Shown: positions 1-6,865 of the stretch, piece by piece
Layout of the letters: every line of letters begins with the position of its first letter
How positions within the stretch are numbered: the stretch's first letter is position 1
NCBI GenBank assembly: GCA_030044485.1
Contig: JASHVQ010000202.1
Coordinates: forward strand, 1 to 16,919
Reading direction: 5' to 3'
Length of the DNA stretch: 16,919 bases
Origin: Methylovirgula sp.
Lineage (GTDB): Bacteria; Pseudomonadota; Alphaproteobacteria; Rhizobiales; Beijerinckiaceae
Program-made: the position numbers and the translations under genes
Notes under the pieces: model-generated
Seen by the model: the letters and a program-made list of their open reading frames with translations, nothing else
The model's database searches: none
Told to the model about the DNA's origin: nothing

Positions 1-85
1 TGGTGCCCTGGAGAGGACTCGAACCTCCACGGCTTTCACCACTGGTACCTGAAACCAGCGCGTCTACCAATTCCGCCACCAGGGC
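1..85 (-). tRNA. tRNA-Leu (anticodon CAG)
   Basis: Read on the minus strand this is a complete 85-nt class II tRNA. The seven-base acceptor strands GCCCTGG and CCAGGGC pair perfectly and are followed by discriminator A and an encoded CCA (positions 1-3). The anticodon stem CTGGT/ACCAG encloses the loop TTCAGGT, giving anticodon CAG, which reads the leucine codon CTG. The T-arm contains GGTTCGAGTCC, and the D-arm has the GGCGGAATTGGTAGACGCG pattern typical of bacterial tRNA-Leu. A long variable arm is present, as expected for Leu. CTG is a heavily used Leu codon in GC-rich genomes. The call rests on direct folding by eye and is very secure. Confidence 0.97.
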
Positions 86-96
86 AAGGCCGTTCT

Positions 97-125
97 CCAT
101 AGAAGCGGCCTCGGCGGCTTGTCAA
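97..125 (-). promoter_or_regulatory. Promoter of tRNA-Leu
   Basis: On the minus strand, TTGACA (120-125) is a perfect -35 box. It is followed by exactly 17 bp and CTATGG (97-102) as a -10 box of the alphaproteobacterial type. The tRNA 5' end lies 11 nt downstream of the -10 box, so transcription would start only a few bases before the mature tRNA. The position and match make this the clearest housekeeping promoter in the window. No start site has been measured. Confidence 0.75.
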
Positions 126-231
126 TCTCCACCCCGCATCACGCGCGGTGGGGCCGGTTGCAATTGCCGCACTATACAGAGCCGCTGCCGTTCACTAGAA
201 CGGCGGCGGGCCAATTGCGGACGGTCCGGCG

Positions 232-1242
232 ATGATCGACGATTATGCGAAACGATCCGAGCGGCTGGTCACCGTCTTCGGCGGTTCAGGCTTTCTCGGC
301 CGGCATGTGGTGCGGGCGCTCGCCGAGCGGGGCTGGCGCGTGCTCGTCGCAACGCGCCGTCCGGATCTGGCGCAATATCTCCAGCCTTTGGGCGGCGTCG
401 GCCAGATTCATGCCGTCCAAGCCAATCTGCGCTACCCGGACTCGATCAAAGCTGCGCTGCGCAAGGCGGATGCGGCGATCAATCTCGTCGGCATTCTGCG
501 GCAAAGCGGCCGCCAGACTTTCGACGCGATCCATCGCTTAGGCGCGGAAAACGCGGCCCGGGCCGCGGCCGCGGCGGGCATCGCGAGATTCGTGCATGTT
601 TCGGCGATCGGGGCCGATCCATCTTCATCGTCGCTCTACGCCAAAAGCAAGGCGCAGGGCGAAAGGGCGGTACGGCTAGCTTTGCCCGGCGCCGTCATCC
701 TGCGCCCCTCCGTCGTCTTCGGATCGGAGGATGAATTCTTCAACCGTTTTGCGGCCATGGCGCGGCTTGCGCCGGCCCTGCCATTGATCGGCGGCGGCCA
801 TACCAAACTTCAGCCCGTCTACGCAGGCGACATCGCCAAAGTCGTGGCGCTGGCGCTCGACGCGCCAACGAAGAGCGGCGCGGTCTATGAACTCGGCGGC
901 ACCGAGGTGCGCACCATGCGCGAGATCATGGCCTTCATTCTCGATGTGACCGAACGCAAGCGCCCGCTCGTTGCCATCCCCTTCGGAATGGCGAAATTGA
1001 TCGGGCTTGCGAGCGAGATTGCGATGCAGCTCTCCTTCGGCCTGCTGCCGGAAACGTTCGCGCTGACGCGCGATCAGGTCGAGCTTCTGCGCCGCGACAA
1101 TGTGGTCTCGGACGAAGCCAAGGCCGAGGGCCGGACCTTGGCCGGTCTCGGCATTACGCCCGAGTCCTATGAAACCCTGGTTCCGACCTATCTCATTCGC
1201 TACCGCAAGTTCGGCCGCTTTACCGAGCCGCGCAGCGCTTAA
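232..1242 (+). CDS. Complex I NDUFA9-like NAD(P)-binding protein (atypical short-chain dehydrogenase)
   Basis: The 336-residue protein belongs to the extended/atypical short-chain dehydrogenase superfamily. It opens with a Rossmann nucleotide-binding turn, GGSGFLG (residues 17-23), and carries a YxxxK-type motif (Y136-K140, YAKSK) after the HVSAIGAD strand. Overall it resembles the bacterial relatives of mitochondrial complex I subunit NDUFA9. In mitochondria this protein is an accessory subunit that binds NADPH. The role of the bacterial homologue is not established; a link to respiration or quinone metabolism is inference only. No nuo genes are present here. The ATG at 232 has no strong Shine-Dalgarno; a CTATAC sequence at 172-177 could be a -10 box. 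The gene appears to stand alone, with 89 bp before pheT. The family call is confident and the function is not. Confidence 0.88.
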   Translation: MIDDYAKRSERLVTVFGGSGFLGRHVVRALAERGWRVLVATRRPDLAQYLQPLGGVGQIHAVQANLRYPDSIKAALRKADAAINLVGILRQSGRQTFDAIHRLGAENAARAAAAAGIARFVHVSAIGADPSSSSLYAKSKAQGERAVRLALPGAVILRPSVVFGSEDEFFNRFAAMARLAPALPLIGGGHTKLQPVYAGDIAKVVALALDAPTKSGAVYELGGTEVRTMREIMAFILDVTERKRPLVAIPFGMAKLIGLASEIAMQLSFGLLPETFALTRDQVELLRRDNVVSDEAKAEGRTLAGLGITPESYETLVPTYLIRYRKFGRFTEPRSA

Positions 1243-1286
1243 CACCGCAGGCTGGAATTCGGCGTCGATCTGGTGGATAGAGGACG

Positions 1287-1313
1287 CCCGCGCGCCACCC
1301 AGATTCGCGCGGG
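1287..1313. repeat. Inverted repeat between the NDUFA9-like gene and pheT
   Basis: Perfect 8-bp arms CCCGCGCG (1287-1294) and CGCGCGGG (1306-1313) flank an 11-bp loop in the 89-bp gap between two same-strand genes. No T-tract follows, so a classic intrinsic terminator is not supported. It could be a factor-dependent termination site, a stabilising 3' hairpin or part of the pheT leader. It ends 18 bp before the pheT start codon. Confidence 0.35.
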
Positions 1314-1331
1314 TGCGCAAGCGGAACCCTG

Positions 1332-3764
1332 ATGAAGTTCACCCTCTCCTGGCTCAAGCGCCATCTCGAGACCGACGCCAAACTCGAGCAGATCGTTGCG
1401 ACTTTGACTCGCATCGGTCTCGAGGTTGAGCAGGTTCACGATCCGGCGGCGGCGCTTAAAAATTTTGTGGTGGCGGCGATCGTCGAAGCCAAACCGCATC
1501 CCAATGCCGAGAGGCTGCGCGTCTGTCTCGTCGATATCGGCGACGACCGTCCGGTGCAAATCGTCTGCGGTGCGCCCAACGCGCGGCTCGGCTTAAAAGC
1601 GATTTTCGCGGCGCCCGGCGCCTATATTCCCGGCAAGCAGGTGAGGCTCTCCAAGGGCGTCATTCGCGGCGTCGAGTCGAACGGCATGCTGTGTTCCGGC
1701 GCCGAACTCGAACTTTCCGAGGATCACGGCGGCATCGTCGAGCTGCCGGACGAAGCGCCGGTCGGAATGACCTATGCGCATTGGGCGAGGCTCGACGACC
1801 CAGTCATTGAAATCGCGCTCACGCCCAACCGGCCGGACGCGCTGGCGGTCGCCGGCATAGCCCGCGATCTCGCGGCCGCCGGTCTTGGCCGGCTGATCAC
1901 GCCGCCGGTTGGCGCGGTTCCCGGCAACTTTGCTTGTCCGGTCGGCGTCAAGCTCGATTTCGCACCCGAGGATCGACACCTCGCGCCGGCTTTCGCGCTT
2001 CGCCTCGTGCGCGGCGTCAAGAACGGACCGAGCCCGGACTGGCTGCAAAGGTGGCTTTCGGCCATTGGCTTGCGCCCGATCAACGCGCTCGTCGACATCA
2101 CCAACTTTCTGACCTTCGACCGGGCGCGGCCGCTTCACGTTTTCGATGCGAAGAGGATTCACGGCGATCTTGTCGTGCGCCGCGCCAAATCCGGCGAAAG
2201 CCTCTTGGCGCTTGACGGCAAAACCTATGGACTCGACAGCGACTGCGTCGTGATCGCCGACGCCGAAGGCGTCCAGTCGATCGCCGGCATCATTGGCGGG
2301 GAAGCCTCGGGTTGCGGCGCGGCGACGACCGATGTGCTCATTGAATCGGCCCTGTGGGATCCGGCGAACGTCGCGCGCAGCGGACGCCGCCTCGGCATCA
2401 CATCCGATGCGCGCCAGCGTTTCGAGCGCGGCGTCGACCCGGGCTTTCTTATTCCGGGTATCGAATATGCGACTGAACTTGTGCTCGAATTCTGCGGCGG
2501 CGTCGCCTCCGACATTGCCATCGCCGGGCACGTGCCGCAGCCGAGCACGCATATCGTCTTTCCGTGGAGCGAAGTGCGGCGGCTGACGGGGGCTGAGTTT
2601 TCGCCCTCGGAAATGGCCGGTATTCTCGAACAGCTTGGATTCAAGCTCGGCCGGGTGATCGGCAACAGCGATCTCGTCGCCGTCGAGCCGCCGAGCTGGC
2701 GACCCGATATCGAGGGCAAGGCTGATCTCGTGGAGGAGATCCTGCGTATCGCCGGGCTCGACCGCGTCGCGGCGCAGCCGCTGCTGCCCGACGAAGCCAA
2801 GGTGGCGACGCCGGTGCTCGATCCGCTGCAAAGACGCATCGGCACCGCCAAACGCGCGCTTGCGGCCAACGGACTCGTCGAGGCGGTCACTTGGTCCTTC
2901 GTCTCGCACGATCAAGCCTGTCTCTTCGGCGGCGGCGACGAGGCTTTGAGGCTCGCCAACCCGATCGCCGCGGATCTCTCGGACATGCGGCCGAGTCTGC
3001 TGCCGGGACTCGTTGCCGCAGTGGGGCGCAACGCCGATCGTGGCTTTCAAGACGTCGCGCTCTTCGAAGTCGGACAGATCTTCAAGGGCACGGCGCCCGG
3101 CGATCAGCAGACCGCCGCCGCCGGGGTGCGGGGCGGCAGGGCGCGACTTGCCTCCGCCGGGCGGCATTGGGCGGCGGGCGATGCGCCGGCCGACCTCTTC
3201 GATGCCAAGGCCGACGCGCTGGCGCTGCTCGGCGCTGTCGGAGCGCCGCTGGGCGGATTGGAAATTCAGCCGGGCGGGCTGCCTTGGTTTCACCCGGGGC
3301 GCTGCGGGGCGCTGCACTTCAAGCCGAAGAACGTCGTCGGCCACTTCGGCGAGCTGCACCCGCGCGTGCTCGACGCGCTGGGCGTTGCCGGCCCGCTCGT
3401 CGCCTTCGAAGTACGGCTCGATGCCATACCGTTGCCCAAGTCGAAGCCGACGAAGACCAAGCCGAAGCTCGAACTTTCCGAGTTCATGCCGGTCGAGCGC
3501 GATTTCGCATTCGTCGTCGATCGCGGCGTCAAGGCGGCGGATGTCGTGAGTGCCGTGCAGGCGGCGGACCGCGCGCTCGTCGCCGATGTCGGCATCTTCG
3601 ACGTTTATGAAGGCAAGGGAATTGCCGAGGGCAAGAAATCGCTGGCTGTCGCCGTCACCTTGCAGCCGCGCGAGCATACGCTGACCGACGCCGAAATCGC
3701 CGCGATCTCCGACAAGATCGTCGCCGAAGTCGCGGCGCGAACCGGAGCCGTGTTGAGAGGATGA
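1332..3764 (+). CDS. pheT: Phenylalanine--tRNA ligase beta subunit
   Basis: This cytoplasmic 810-residue protein is the beta subunit of the alpha2-beta2 phenylalanyl-tRNA synthetase, which charges tRNA-Phe. The length and domain order are those of the full-length family. An EMAP/OB-type tRNA-binding domain comes first (about residues 39-148, with HPNAERLRVC and SNGMLCSGAEL). The B3/B4 domain that houses editing follows (about 210-390, with GLRPINALVDITNF and RQRFERGVD). Then come B5 (about 410-485, RPDIEGKADLVEE just after it), the catalytic-like B6/B7 module, and a C-terminal FDX-ACB anticodon-binding domain (about 717-809, beginning near PVERDFAFVVD). The partner gene pheS is not adjacent, although the two commonly form an operon. 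The ATG at 1332 is preceded only by a weak GCGGAA. The stop overlaps the next gene by 4 bp. Confidence 0.97.
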   Translation: MKFTLSWLKRHLETDAKLEQIVATLTRIGLEVEQVHDPAAALKNFVVAAIVEAKPHPNAERLRVCLVDIGDDRPVQIVCGAPNARLGLKAIFAAPGAYIPGKQVRLSKGVIRGVESNGMLCSGAELELSEDHGGIVELPDEAPVGMTYAHWARLDDPVIEIALTPNRPDALAVAGIARDLAAAGLGRLITPPVGAVPGNFACPVGVKLDFAPEDRHLAPAFALRLVRGVKNGPSPDWLQRWLSAIGLRPINALVDITNFLTFDRARPLHVFDAKRIHGDLVVRRAKSGESLLALDGKTYGLDSDCVVIADAEGVQSIAGIIGGEASGCGAATTDVLIESALWDPANVARSGRRLGITSDARQRFERGVDPGFLIPGIEYATELVLEFCGGVASDIAIAGHVPQPSTHIVFPWSEVRRLTGAEFSPSEMAGILEQLGFKLGRVIGNSDLVAVEPPSWRPDIEGKADLVEEILRIAGLDRVAAQPLLPDEAKVATPVLDPLQRRIGTAKRALAANGLVEAVTWSFVSHDQACLFGGGDEALRLANPIAADLSDMRPSLLPGLVAAVGRNADRGFQDVALFEVGQIFKGTAPGDQQTAAAGVRGGRARLASAGRHWAAGDAPADLFDAKADALALLGAVGAPLGGLEIQPGGLPWFHPGRCGALHFKPKNVVGHFGELHPRVLDALGVAGPLVAFEVRLDAIPLPKSKPTKTKPKLELSEFMPVERDFAFVVDRGVKAADVVSAVQAADRALVADVGIFDVYEGKGIAEGKKSLAVAVTLQPREHTLTDAEIAAISDKIVAEVAARTGAVLRG

Positions 3765-4051
3765 GAGACTTGCGACACATCGTACCTATCTTGGTACCTA
3801 TCTTGGCGCTGCTGACTTCGGGGCTGCTCGCCACATCGCTCGGCGCGGCGCCAAGAACGATTAAGGATTGCGAGAAGATCCAGGCGGCGGACGCTTACAA
3901 TCGCTGCCTTGCGTCTTTCGGCCCGGTCGCGCATGACGTTCATCTCGTTCCGGTGCCGCCCGGCGCGGACCGCATGAGCTACGCCTACCGGCACAGGCAC
4001 GGCGTCGTGCTCATGCGGCATCGGCACCGCATGCGCACGATGCTCGATTAG
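3761..4051 (+). CDS. Small predicted exported protein with CX11C and a His-rich tail (unknown function)
   Basis: This 96-residue protein is predicted to leave the cytoplasm. A basic start (MRDLRH) and a hydrophobic stretch to about residue 27 end in LGAA, a plausible signal peptidase site near residue 30. The mature part holds two cysteines 11 residues apart (C37 and C49) in DCEKIQAADAYNRCLASFGP, which could form a disulfide. A histidine/arginine-rich tail follows (YRHRHG, MRHRHRM). Similar short proteins with an AYNRCLASFGP-like segment occur in Rhizobiales as far as I recall, but I know no function. The ATG overlaps the pheT stop (ATGA), so translation may be coupled to pheT. The stop lies 11 bp from the convergent rplT stop. 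It is probably real because of the signal peptide and the overlap. Confidence 0.72.
   Translation: MRDLRHIVPILVPILALLTSGLLATSLGAAPRTIKDCEKIQAADAYNRCLASFGPVAHDVHLVPVPPGADRMSYAYRHRHGVVLMRHRHRMRTMLD
3782..3805. repeat. Perfect 12-bp tandem duplication
   Basis: GTACCTATCTTG occurs twice head to tail (3782-3793 and 3794-3805). It is in frame within the signal peptide of the small exported protein and duplicates Val-Pro-Ile-Leu. Since the copies are identical, the event looks recent, or the tract may be prone to slippage. Confidence 0.85.
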
Positions 4052-4062
4052 CGCAGCGAGGA

Positions 4063-4434
4063 CTAGGCTTGCGCCTTGGCCGGCAGGGCGGCTTTCGCCC
4101 GTTCGGCGATGGCTTTGAAGGCGGCAGGCTCGCGCATCGCAAGCTCGGAGAGGACCTTGCGGTCGATCTCGATCCCGGCACGGGTGAGCCCGTCGATGAA
4201 GCGCGAATAGGTGAGGCCGAATTCGCGCGCGGCGGCGTTGAGGCGCTGGATCCACAGCGCGCGGAACTCGCGCTTGCGCGTTTTGCGGTCGCGCGTTGCA
4301 TATTGCATCGAGCGGTCGACGGCGGCCTTGGCGGCGCGGATCGTATTCTTGCGCCGCCCGTAAAAGCCCTTGGCGGCCTTGAGGGTTTTCTTGTGCTTGG
4401 CGTGCGATGTGACGCCGCGTTTGACGCGAGCCAT
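4063..4434 (-). CDS. rplT: 50S ribosomal protein L20
   Basis: The 123-residue basic protein begins [16 protein letters not shown], the signature of bacterial L20. It continues with [15 protein letters not shown] and [16 protein letters not shown], so the whole family pattern is present. L20 binds 23S rRNA early in assembly of the large subunit and, in several bacteria, also represses its own operon by binding mRNA. The ATG at 4434 is preceded by GGAGA at a suitable distance. A longer open frame runs upstream through the rpmI region, but the family start is clear. The gene lies 35 bp after rpmI on the same strand. It is followed by the convergent small exported-protein gene rather than by pheS. 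Confidence 0.97.
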   Translation of the reverse strand: MARVKRGVTSHAKHKKTLKAAKGFYGRRKNTIRAAKAAVDRSMQYATRDRKTRKREFRALWIQRLNAAAREFGLTYSRFIDGLTRAGIEIDRKVLSELAMREPAAFKAIAERAKAALPAKAQA

Positions 4435-4469
4435 GACAGATCTCCGATGCGAGTAATGAGGCCGGCGCG

Positions 4470-4670
4470 TCAGCCGTTGGGCAGAAAGAACTTTTTGACG
4501 TTCTCGCCGTCGCTCTTGAACAGAACGCGCGTGCCGCGCAGGTTGCGGATCTGCTTGTTGGTGCGTTTGATCATGCCGTGGCGCTTGCCGCGCTGCGCGT
4601 AGATCACTTTGCCGGTCGCCGTGAGCTTGAAGCGCTTCTTGGCGCCCGACTTGGTCTTCAACTTGGGCAT
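4470..4670 (-). CDS. rpmI: 50S ribosomal protein L35
   Basis: The 66-residue protein reads [17 protein letters not shown] at its start and contains [18 protein letters not shown], matching bacterial L35 end to end. It is a small structural protein of the large ribosomal subunit. The ATG at 4670 has GGAGA eight bases upstream, which fixes the start even though the frame stays open farther 5'. It sits between infC and rplT in the usual order. The spacer to infC is unusually long for this operon (231 bp) and contains repeats and a promoter-like sequence, so rpmI-rplT may be transcribed partly on its own. Confidence 0.97.
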   Translation of the reverse strand: MPKLKTKSGAKKRFKLTATGKVIYAQRGKRHGMIKRTNKQIRNLRGTRVLFKSDGENVKKFFLPNG

Positions 4671-4710
4671 TTTGCTCGTCTCCGTAAGGCCGCTTTGCAG
4701 ACCGCGGCCA

Positions 4711-4797
4711 TTTTGTTCGAGCGGGGCAAGCCCGCTGCGTTTTGTTCGAGCGGGGTAAGCCCGCTGCGTTTTGTTGGAGCGGGGCAAGCCCGCTGCG
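4711..4797. repeat. Three 29-bp tandem repeats, each with a hairpin
   Basis: Three head-to-tail copies lie at 4711-4739, 4740-4768 and 4769-4797. Copies 1 and 2 differ at one base (GGGGCAAG versus GGGGTAAG), and copy 3 carries GTTGGAG where the others have GTTCGAG. Each copy contains the palindrome AGCGGG, a five-base loop and CCCGCT, followed on the plus strand by GCGTTTTG. There are no unique spacers, so this is not a CRISPR array. They lie 40 bp upstream of rpmI in its mRNA leader. They may be dispersed REP-like elements of this lineage, or a structured regulatory leader. Confidence 0.9.
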
Positions 4798-4818
4798 TTC
4801 GTTGCCGAACGAGCCAAA

Positions 4819-4854
4819 GAACCGCCACGGCAGCCCTGAACGGCCGGGCGGTTC
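4819..4854 (-). terminator. Hairpin downstream of infC (terminator or leader structure)
   Basis: Perfect 8-bp arms GAACCGCC and GGCGGTTC (4819-4826 and 4847-4854) enclose a 20-bp loop, beginning 48 bp past the infC stop. In the minus-strand RNA the stem is followed by UUUGG, a weak U-run. It could attenuate readthrough from infC. If the promoter just upstream is used, it is instead the first hairpin of the rpmI-rplT leader. The inverted repeat is seen directly; its role is inferred. Confidence 0.4.
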
Positions 4855-4867
4855 CAGAGAGCGCGGG

Positions 4868-4896
4868 TTATAAGCGCAAAGCCCGAGCCGATGCAA
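4868..4896 (-). promoter_or_regulatory. Candidate internal promoter for rpmI-rplT
   Basis: Immediately after the infC stop codon, TTGCAT (4891-4896) is separated by 17 bp from TTATAA (4868-4873) on the minus strand; read as TATAAC with an 18-bp spacer, the -10 matches the consensus at five of six positions. The -35 is only fair. Transcription from here would give rpmI a leader of roughly 190 nt containing the hairpin at 4819-4854 and the three repeats. No start site data exist. Confidence 0.45.
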
Positions 4897-4901
4897 CTCG
4901 G

Positions 4902-5441
4902 CTATTTGGGCGCCAGGATCATCACCATCTGGCGTCCTTCGATCGAAGGCTCAGCCTCCACCTTGGCGAAAGGCGTGGTTTCGGCCCGCACCCGTTCGAG
5001 GAGCTTATATCCGAGTTCCTGATGGGCCATTTCGCGGCCGCGAAAGCGCAGAGTGACTTTCACCTTGTCGCCTTCTTCAAAAAAGCGGCGCACGGCCTTC
5101 ATCTTCACGCCGTAATCGTGTTCGTCGATGCCGGGCCGAAGTTTGATTTCCTTGATTTCGACGACCTTTTGTTTCTTGCGCGCCTCCGCCGCCTTCTTCT
5201 GTTCGAGGAAGCGGAATTTGCCGTAGTCGAGGATCTTGCAGACGGGAGGATTGGCGGTTGGCACGATCTCGACGAGGTCGAGACCGGCTTCATCGGCCGA
5301 TTGCTGGGCTTCACTGGCTTCGACAATGCCTCGGTTGTGCCCTTCGGCGTCGATCAATTGGACTTCACGAGCGCGGATATCACGGTTTATGCGCGGCCCA
5401 TCCTTTTGCGGGGCCTGAGTGCTCTTCATGGGACGGCGAAT
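4902..5441 (-). CDS. infC: Translation initiation factor IF-3 (ATT start)
   Basis: IF-3 binds the 30S subunit, prevents premature joining of the 50S subunit and monitors start-codon choice. The protein has the N-domain signature ([16 protein letters not shown], then [11 protein letters not shown] and [12 protein letters not shown]). A lysine-rich linker ([11 protein letters not shown]) and the C-domain follow ([28 protein letters not shown]). An ATG at 5429 lies 20 nt from the only good Shine-Dalgarno, AGGAG at 5450-5454. An in-frame ATT at 5439-5441 lies just 8 nt from it and adds Met-Arg-Arg-Pro. I therefore choose ATT, giving 179 residues; E. coli infC uses the rare start AUU for autocontrol. 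The shorter ATG version would have 175 residues. The family call is certain and the start is strongly inferred. Confidence 0.96.
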   Translation of the reverse strand: MRRPMKSTQAPQKDGPRINRDIRAREVQLIDAEGHNRGIVEASEAQQSADEAGLDLVEIVPTANPPVCKILDYGKFRFLEQKKAAEARKKQKVVEIKEIKLRPGIDEHDYGVKMKAVRRFFEEGDKVKVTLRFRGREMAHQELGYKLLERVRAETTPFAKVEAEPSIEGRQMVMILAPK

Positions 5442-5454
5442 GGGTTGGTCTCCT
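5439..5454 (-). promoter_or_regulatory. infC ribosome binding site and ATT start codon
   Basis: AGGAG (5450-5454, minus strand) is followed by 8 nt and then ATT (5439-5441), in frame with the rest of infC. The first in-frame ATG is four codons farther on and is poorly spaced. Discrimination against non-canonical starts by IF-3 itself would make this an autoregulatory site, as established for E. coli infC. Confidence 0.75.
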
Positions 5455-5513
5455 CTGTAAATGATCGAATCCGGCAGGCTCGAAAGTTCGGGAACCCGGC
5501 GGACCCGCCTTCC

Positions 5514-5542
5514 AAAATCGTTGCATTGCTTGGCGAAGTCAA
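5514..5542 (-). promoter_or_regulatory. Candidate infC promoter
   Basis: Within the 191-bp gap between the glycosyltransferase and infC, TTGACT (5537-5542) is followed by 17 bp and GATTTT (5514-5519) on the minus strand. The -35 box is good and the -10 is weak, which is common in alphaproteobacteria. The -10 lies about 72 bp upstream of the ATT start. Nothing else recognisable was seen in this gap. Confidence 0.4.
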
Positions 5543-5632
5543 TGGAGACAGGACGGGGCGCGAGCCTCGCCCGGACATCTTACCAAATTCATTGCGCGGC
5601 ATTGCCAATTCTAGGGGTCCAGAGATTGGGCC

Positions 5633-6865
5633 TCAGTCGCGTGGATGGATCAGCGCCGCATAGGTTGAAAGCGTTTCAGCCTGCATGCGTTCCACGGAAA
5701 AGCGCCGCAAAACATCGCCGCGGGCGCGCAGAAAGAGCGCGTCGCGGGCTGTCGCTCCCAGCGCGAGAGCCTGCAAAATCGCCGCCGCCAGCGCCTTGGC
5801 ATCGCCCGCCGCGACGCGCCAGCCGGTGCGCAGCGCGGCGTCGGCTTCGGGCGGCGAGGCAACGATCTCGGAAAGGCTTCCGAGGTCCGAGACGACCAGC
5901 GGCGTTCCCATCGCCAGGGCTTCCACGGCGACGCGCCCGAAGGCTTCGGCCTCGGTCGAAGGCACGACAACCACGCTTGCCGCAAGCAGCGCCGCGGGCA
6001 TGTCGCTGCAATGTCCGGTGCGCCGCACCGTACCCGGCAGTCCGGCGCGCGCGATCGCCGTGTCGATCTCTTTGACGTAGCCGCCGCGTCCCTGATCGTC
6101 TCCGGCCAGAATGAATTTCGTCCCTGACATGCCGGCTGCCGCGAGCAATCGCGCCGCCTCGATCAGGATTTTGTGGCCCTTGCGCGGCGTGAGCCGCGCC
6201 GCCAGAAGAACGATCCGCTCCTCGGATGCGACGTTCCAGGCGTGACGCAAATTCTTGACGCGCGCCGGCGCGACATCCTGCGGATCGAAGACGCGCAAAT
6301 CGATGCCGCGTTCGATGACGCGGATGTTGTGGGCGGCAAAGGGATAGGTTTCCGCGATGCGCCGCGCCGTGTAAGCGGAATTGGCGATGACCGCGTCGCC
6401 CTTCGCCATGATCGAATTGTAACGCAGCTTGAATGCGCCATGGCCCGAATAGGCGCCGTGATAGGTGGTGACGAAGGGAATCTTCATGCGTCGCGCCGCG
6501 CCGTAGGCGACCCATGCGGGGGCGCGCGAGCGCGCATGGACGAGCGCCACGCCTTCGCCGCCAATGAGCCGCCCGAGGCGGCGTTCGTTGATCGCCATGG
6601 CGAGCGGATTTTTGCTTTTGGCCGGGAAGGGCAGCCAAAGGCCGCCCTTGGCCTGCAATTCGCTCACCAGACGCCCGCCCGAGCTCGCAACCAGCGCCCT
6701 GGCGCCGGCCTCGGCCAGCGCCTCGGCTATGTGGATTGTGGCAAGCTCGGCGTCGCCGGCGCTCAATTCCGGTATGATCTGAAGGATCGTGAGCCCGGCA
6801 AGCGGATGGGTGCCGCGGCCGCTGAATTCGCCGGCCCTCGAAATTTGACGCTTCACCTGCAACAA
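5633..6865 (-). CDS. GT4-family glycosyltransferase
   Basis: The 410-residue protein is a GT-B-fold, group 1 (GT4) glycosyltransferase, which moves a sugar from a nucleotide donor to an acceptor. The N-terminal half has the ILQIIPEL opening after about 27 residues and the acceptor-side YHGAYSGHG segment (residues 135-143). The C-terminal half has a donor-site region with RLTPRKGHKILIEA and the EX7E motif, E307 and E315, in PSTEAEAFGRVAVEALAMG. No signal peptide or membrane span is visible, so it is probably cytoplasmic and may work on cell-surface polysaccharide or lipopolysaccharide; the substrate cannot be told. The start is uncertain: TTG at 6865 with AAGG upstream, or GTG two codons later. 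It is divergent from the hydrolase and 191 bp upstream of infC. Confidence 0.9.
   Translation of the reverse strand: MLQVKRQISRAGEFSGRGTHPLAGLTILQIIPELSAGDAELATIHIAEALAEAGARALVASSGGRLVSELQAKGGLWLPFPAKSKNPLAMAINERRLGRLIGGEGVALVHARSRAPAWVAYGAARRMKIPFVTTYHGAYSGHGAFKLRYNSIMAKGDAVIANSAYTARRIAETYPFAAHNIRVIERGIDLRVFDPQDVAPARVKNLRHAWNVASEERIVLLAARLTPRKGHKILIEAARLLAAAGMSGTKFILAGDDQGRGGYVKEIDTAIARAGLPGTVRRTGHCSDMPAALLAASVVVVPSTEAEAFGRVAVEALAMGTPLVVSDLGSLSEIVASPPEADAALRTGWRVAAGDAKALAAAILQALALGATARDALFLRARGDVLRRFSVERMQAETLSTYAALIHPRD

Noticed and set aside
3..734. 243-codon frame at the left edge
   Set aside because: It passes through the tRNA-Leu gene and then lies out of frame over the NDUFA9-like gene; the product is Arg-rich without motifs.
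1593..3677. 694-codon open frame antisense to pheT
   Set aside because: It lies wholly over a full-length, domain-complete pheT. Its product is Arg/Asp/Gly-rich with no recognisable motif, as expected for the antisense frame of GC-rich coding DNA.
4711..4797. CRISPR array
   Set aside because: The repeats are directly contiguous, without unique spacers, number only three, and have no cas genes nearby.
4671..4896. Extended N-terminus of L20 or L35 through the repeat region
   Set aside because: The frames stay open only because the repeats lack stops. The canonical MARVKRG and MPKLKTKSG starts have good SD sequences.
5426..5608. 60-codon minus-strand frame upstream of infC as a leader peptide
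   Set aside because: It would run through the infC promoter candidate and past the infC start, with no Shine-Dalgarno and no run of regulatory codons.
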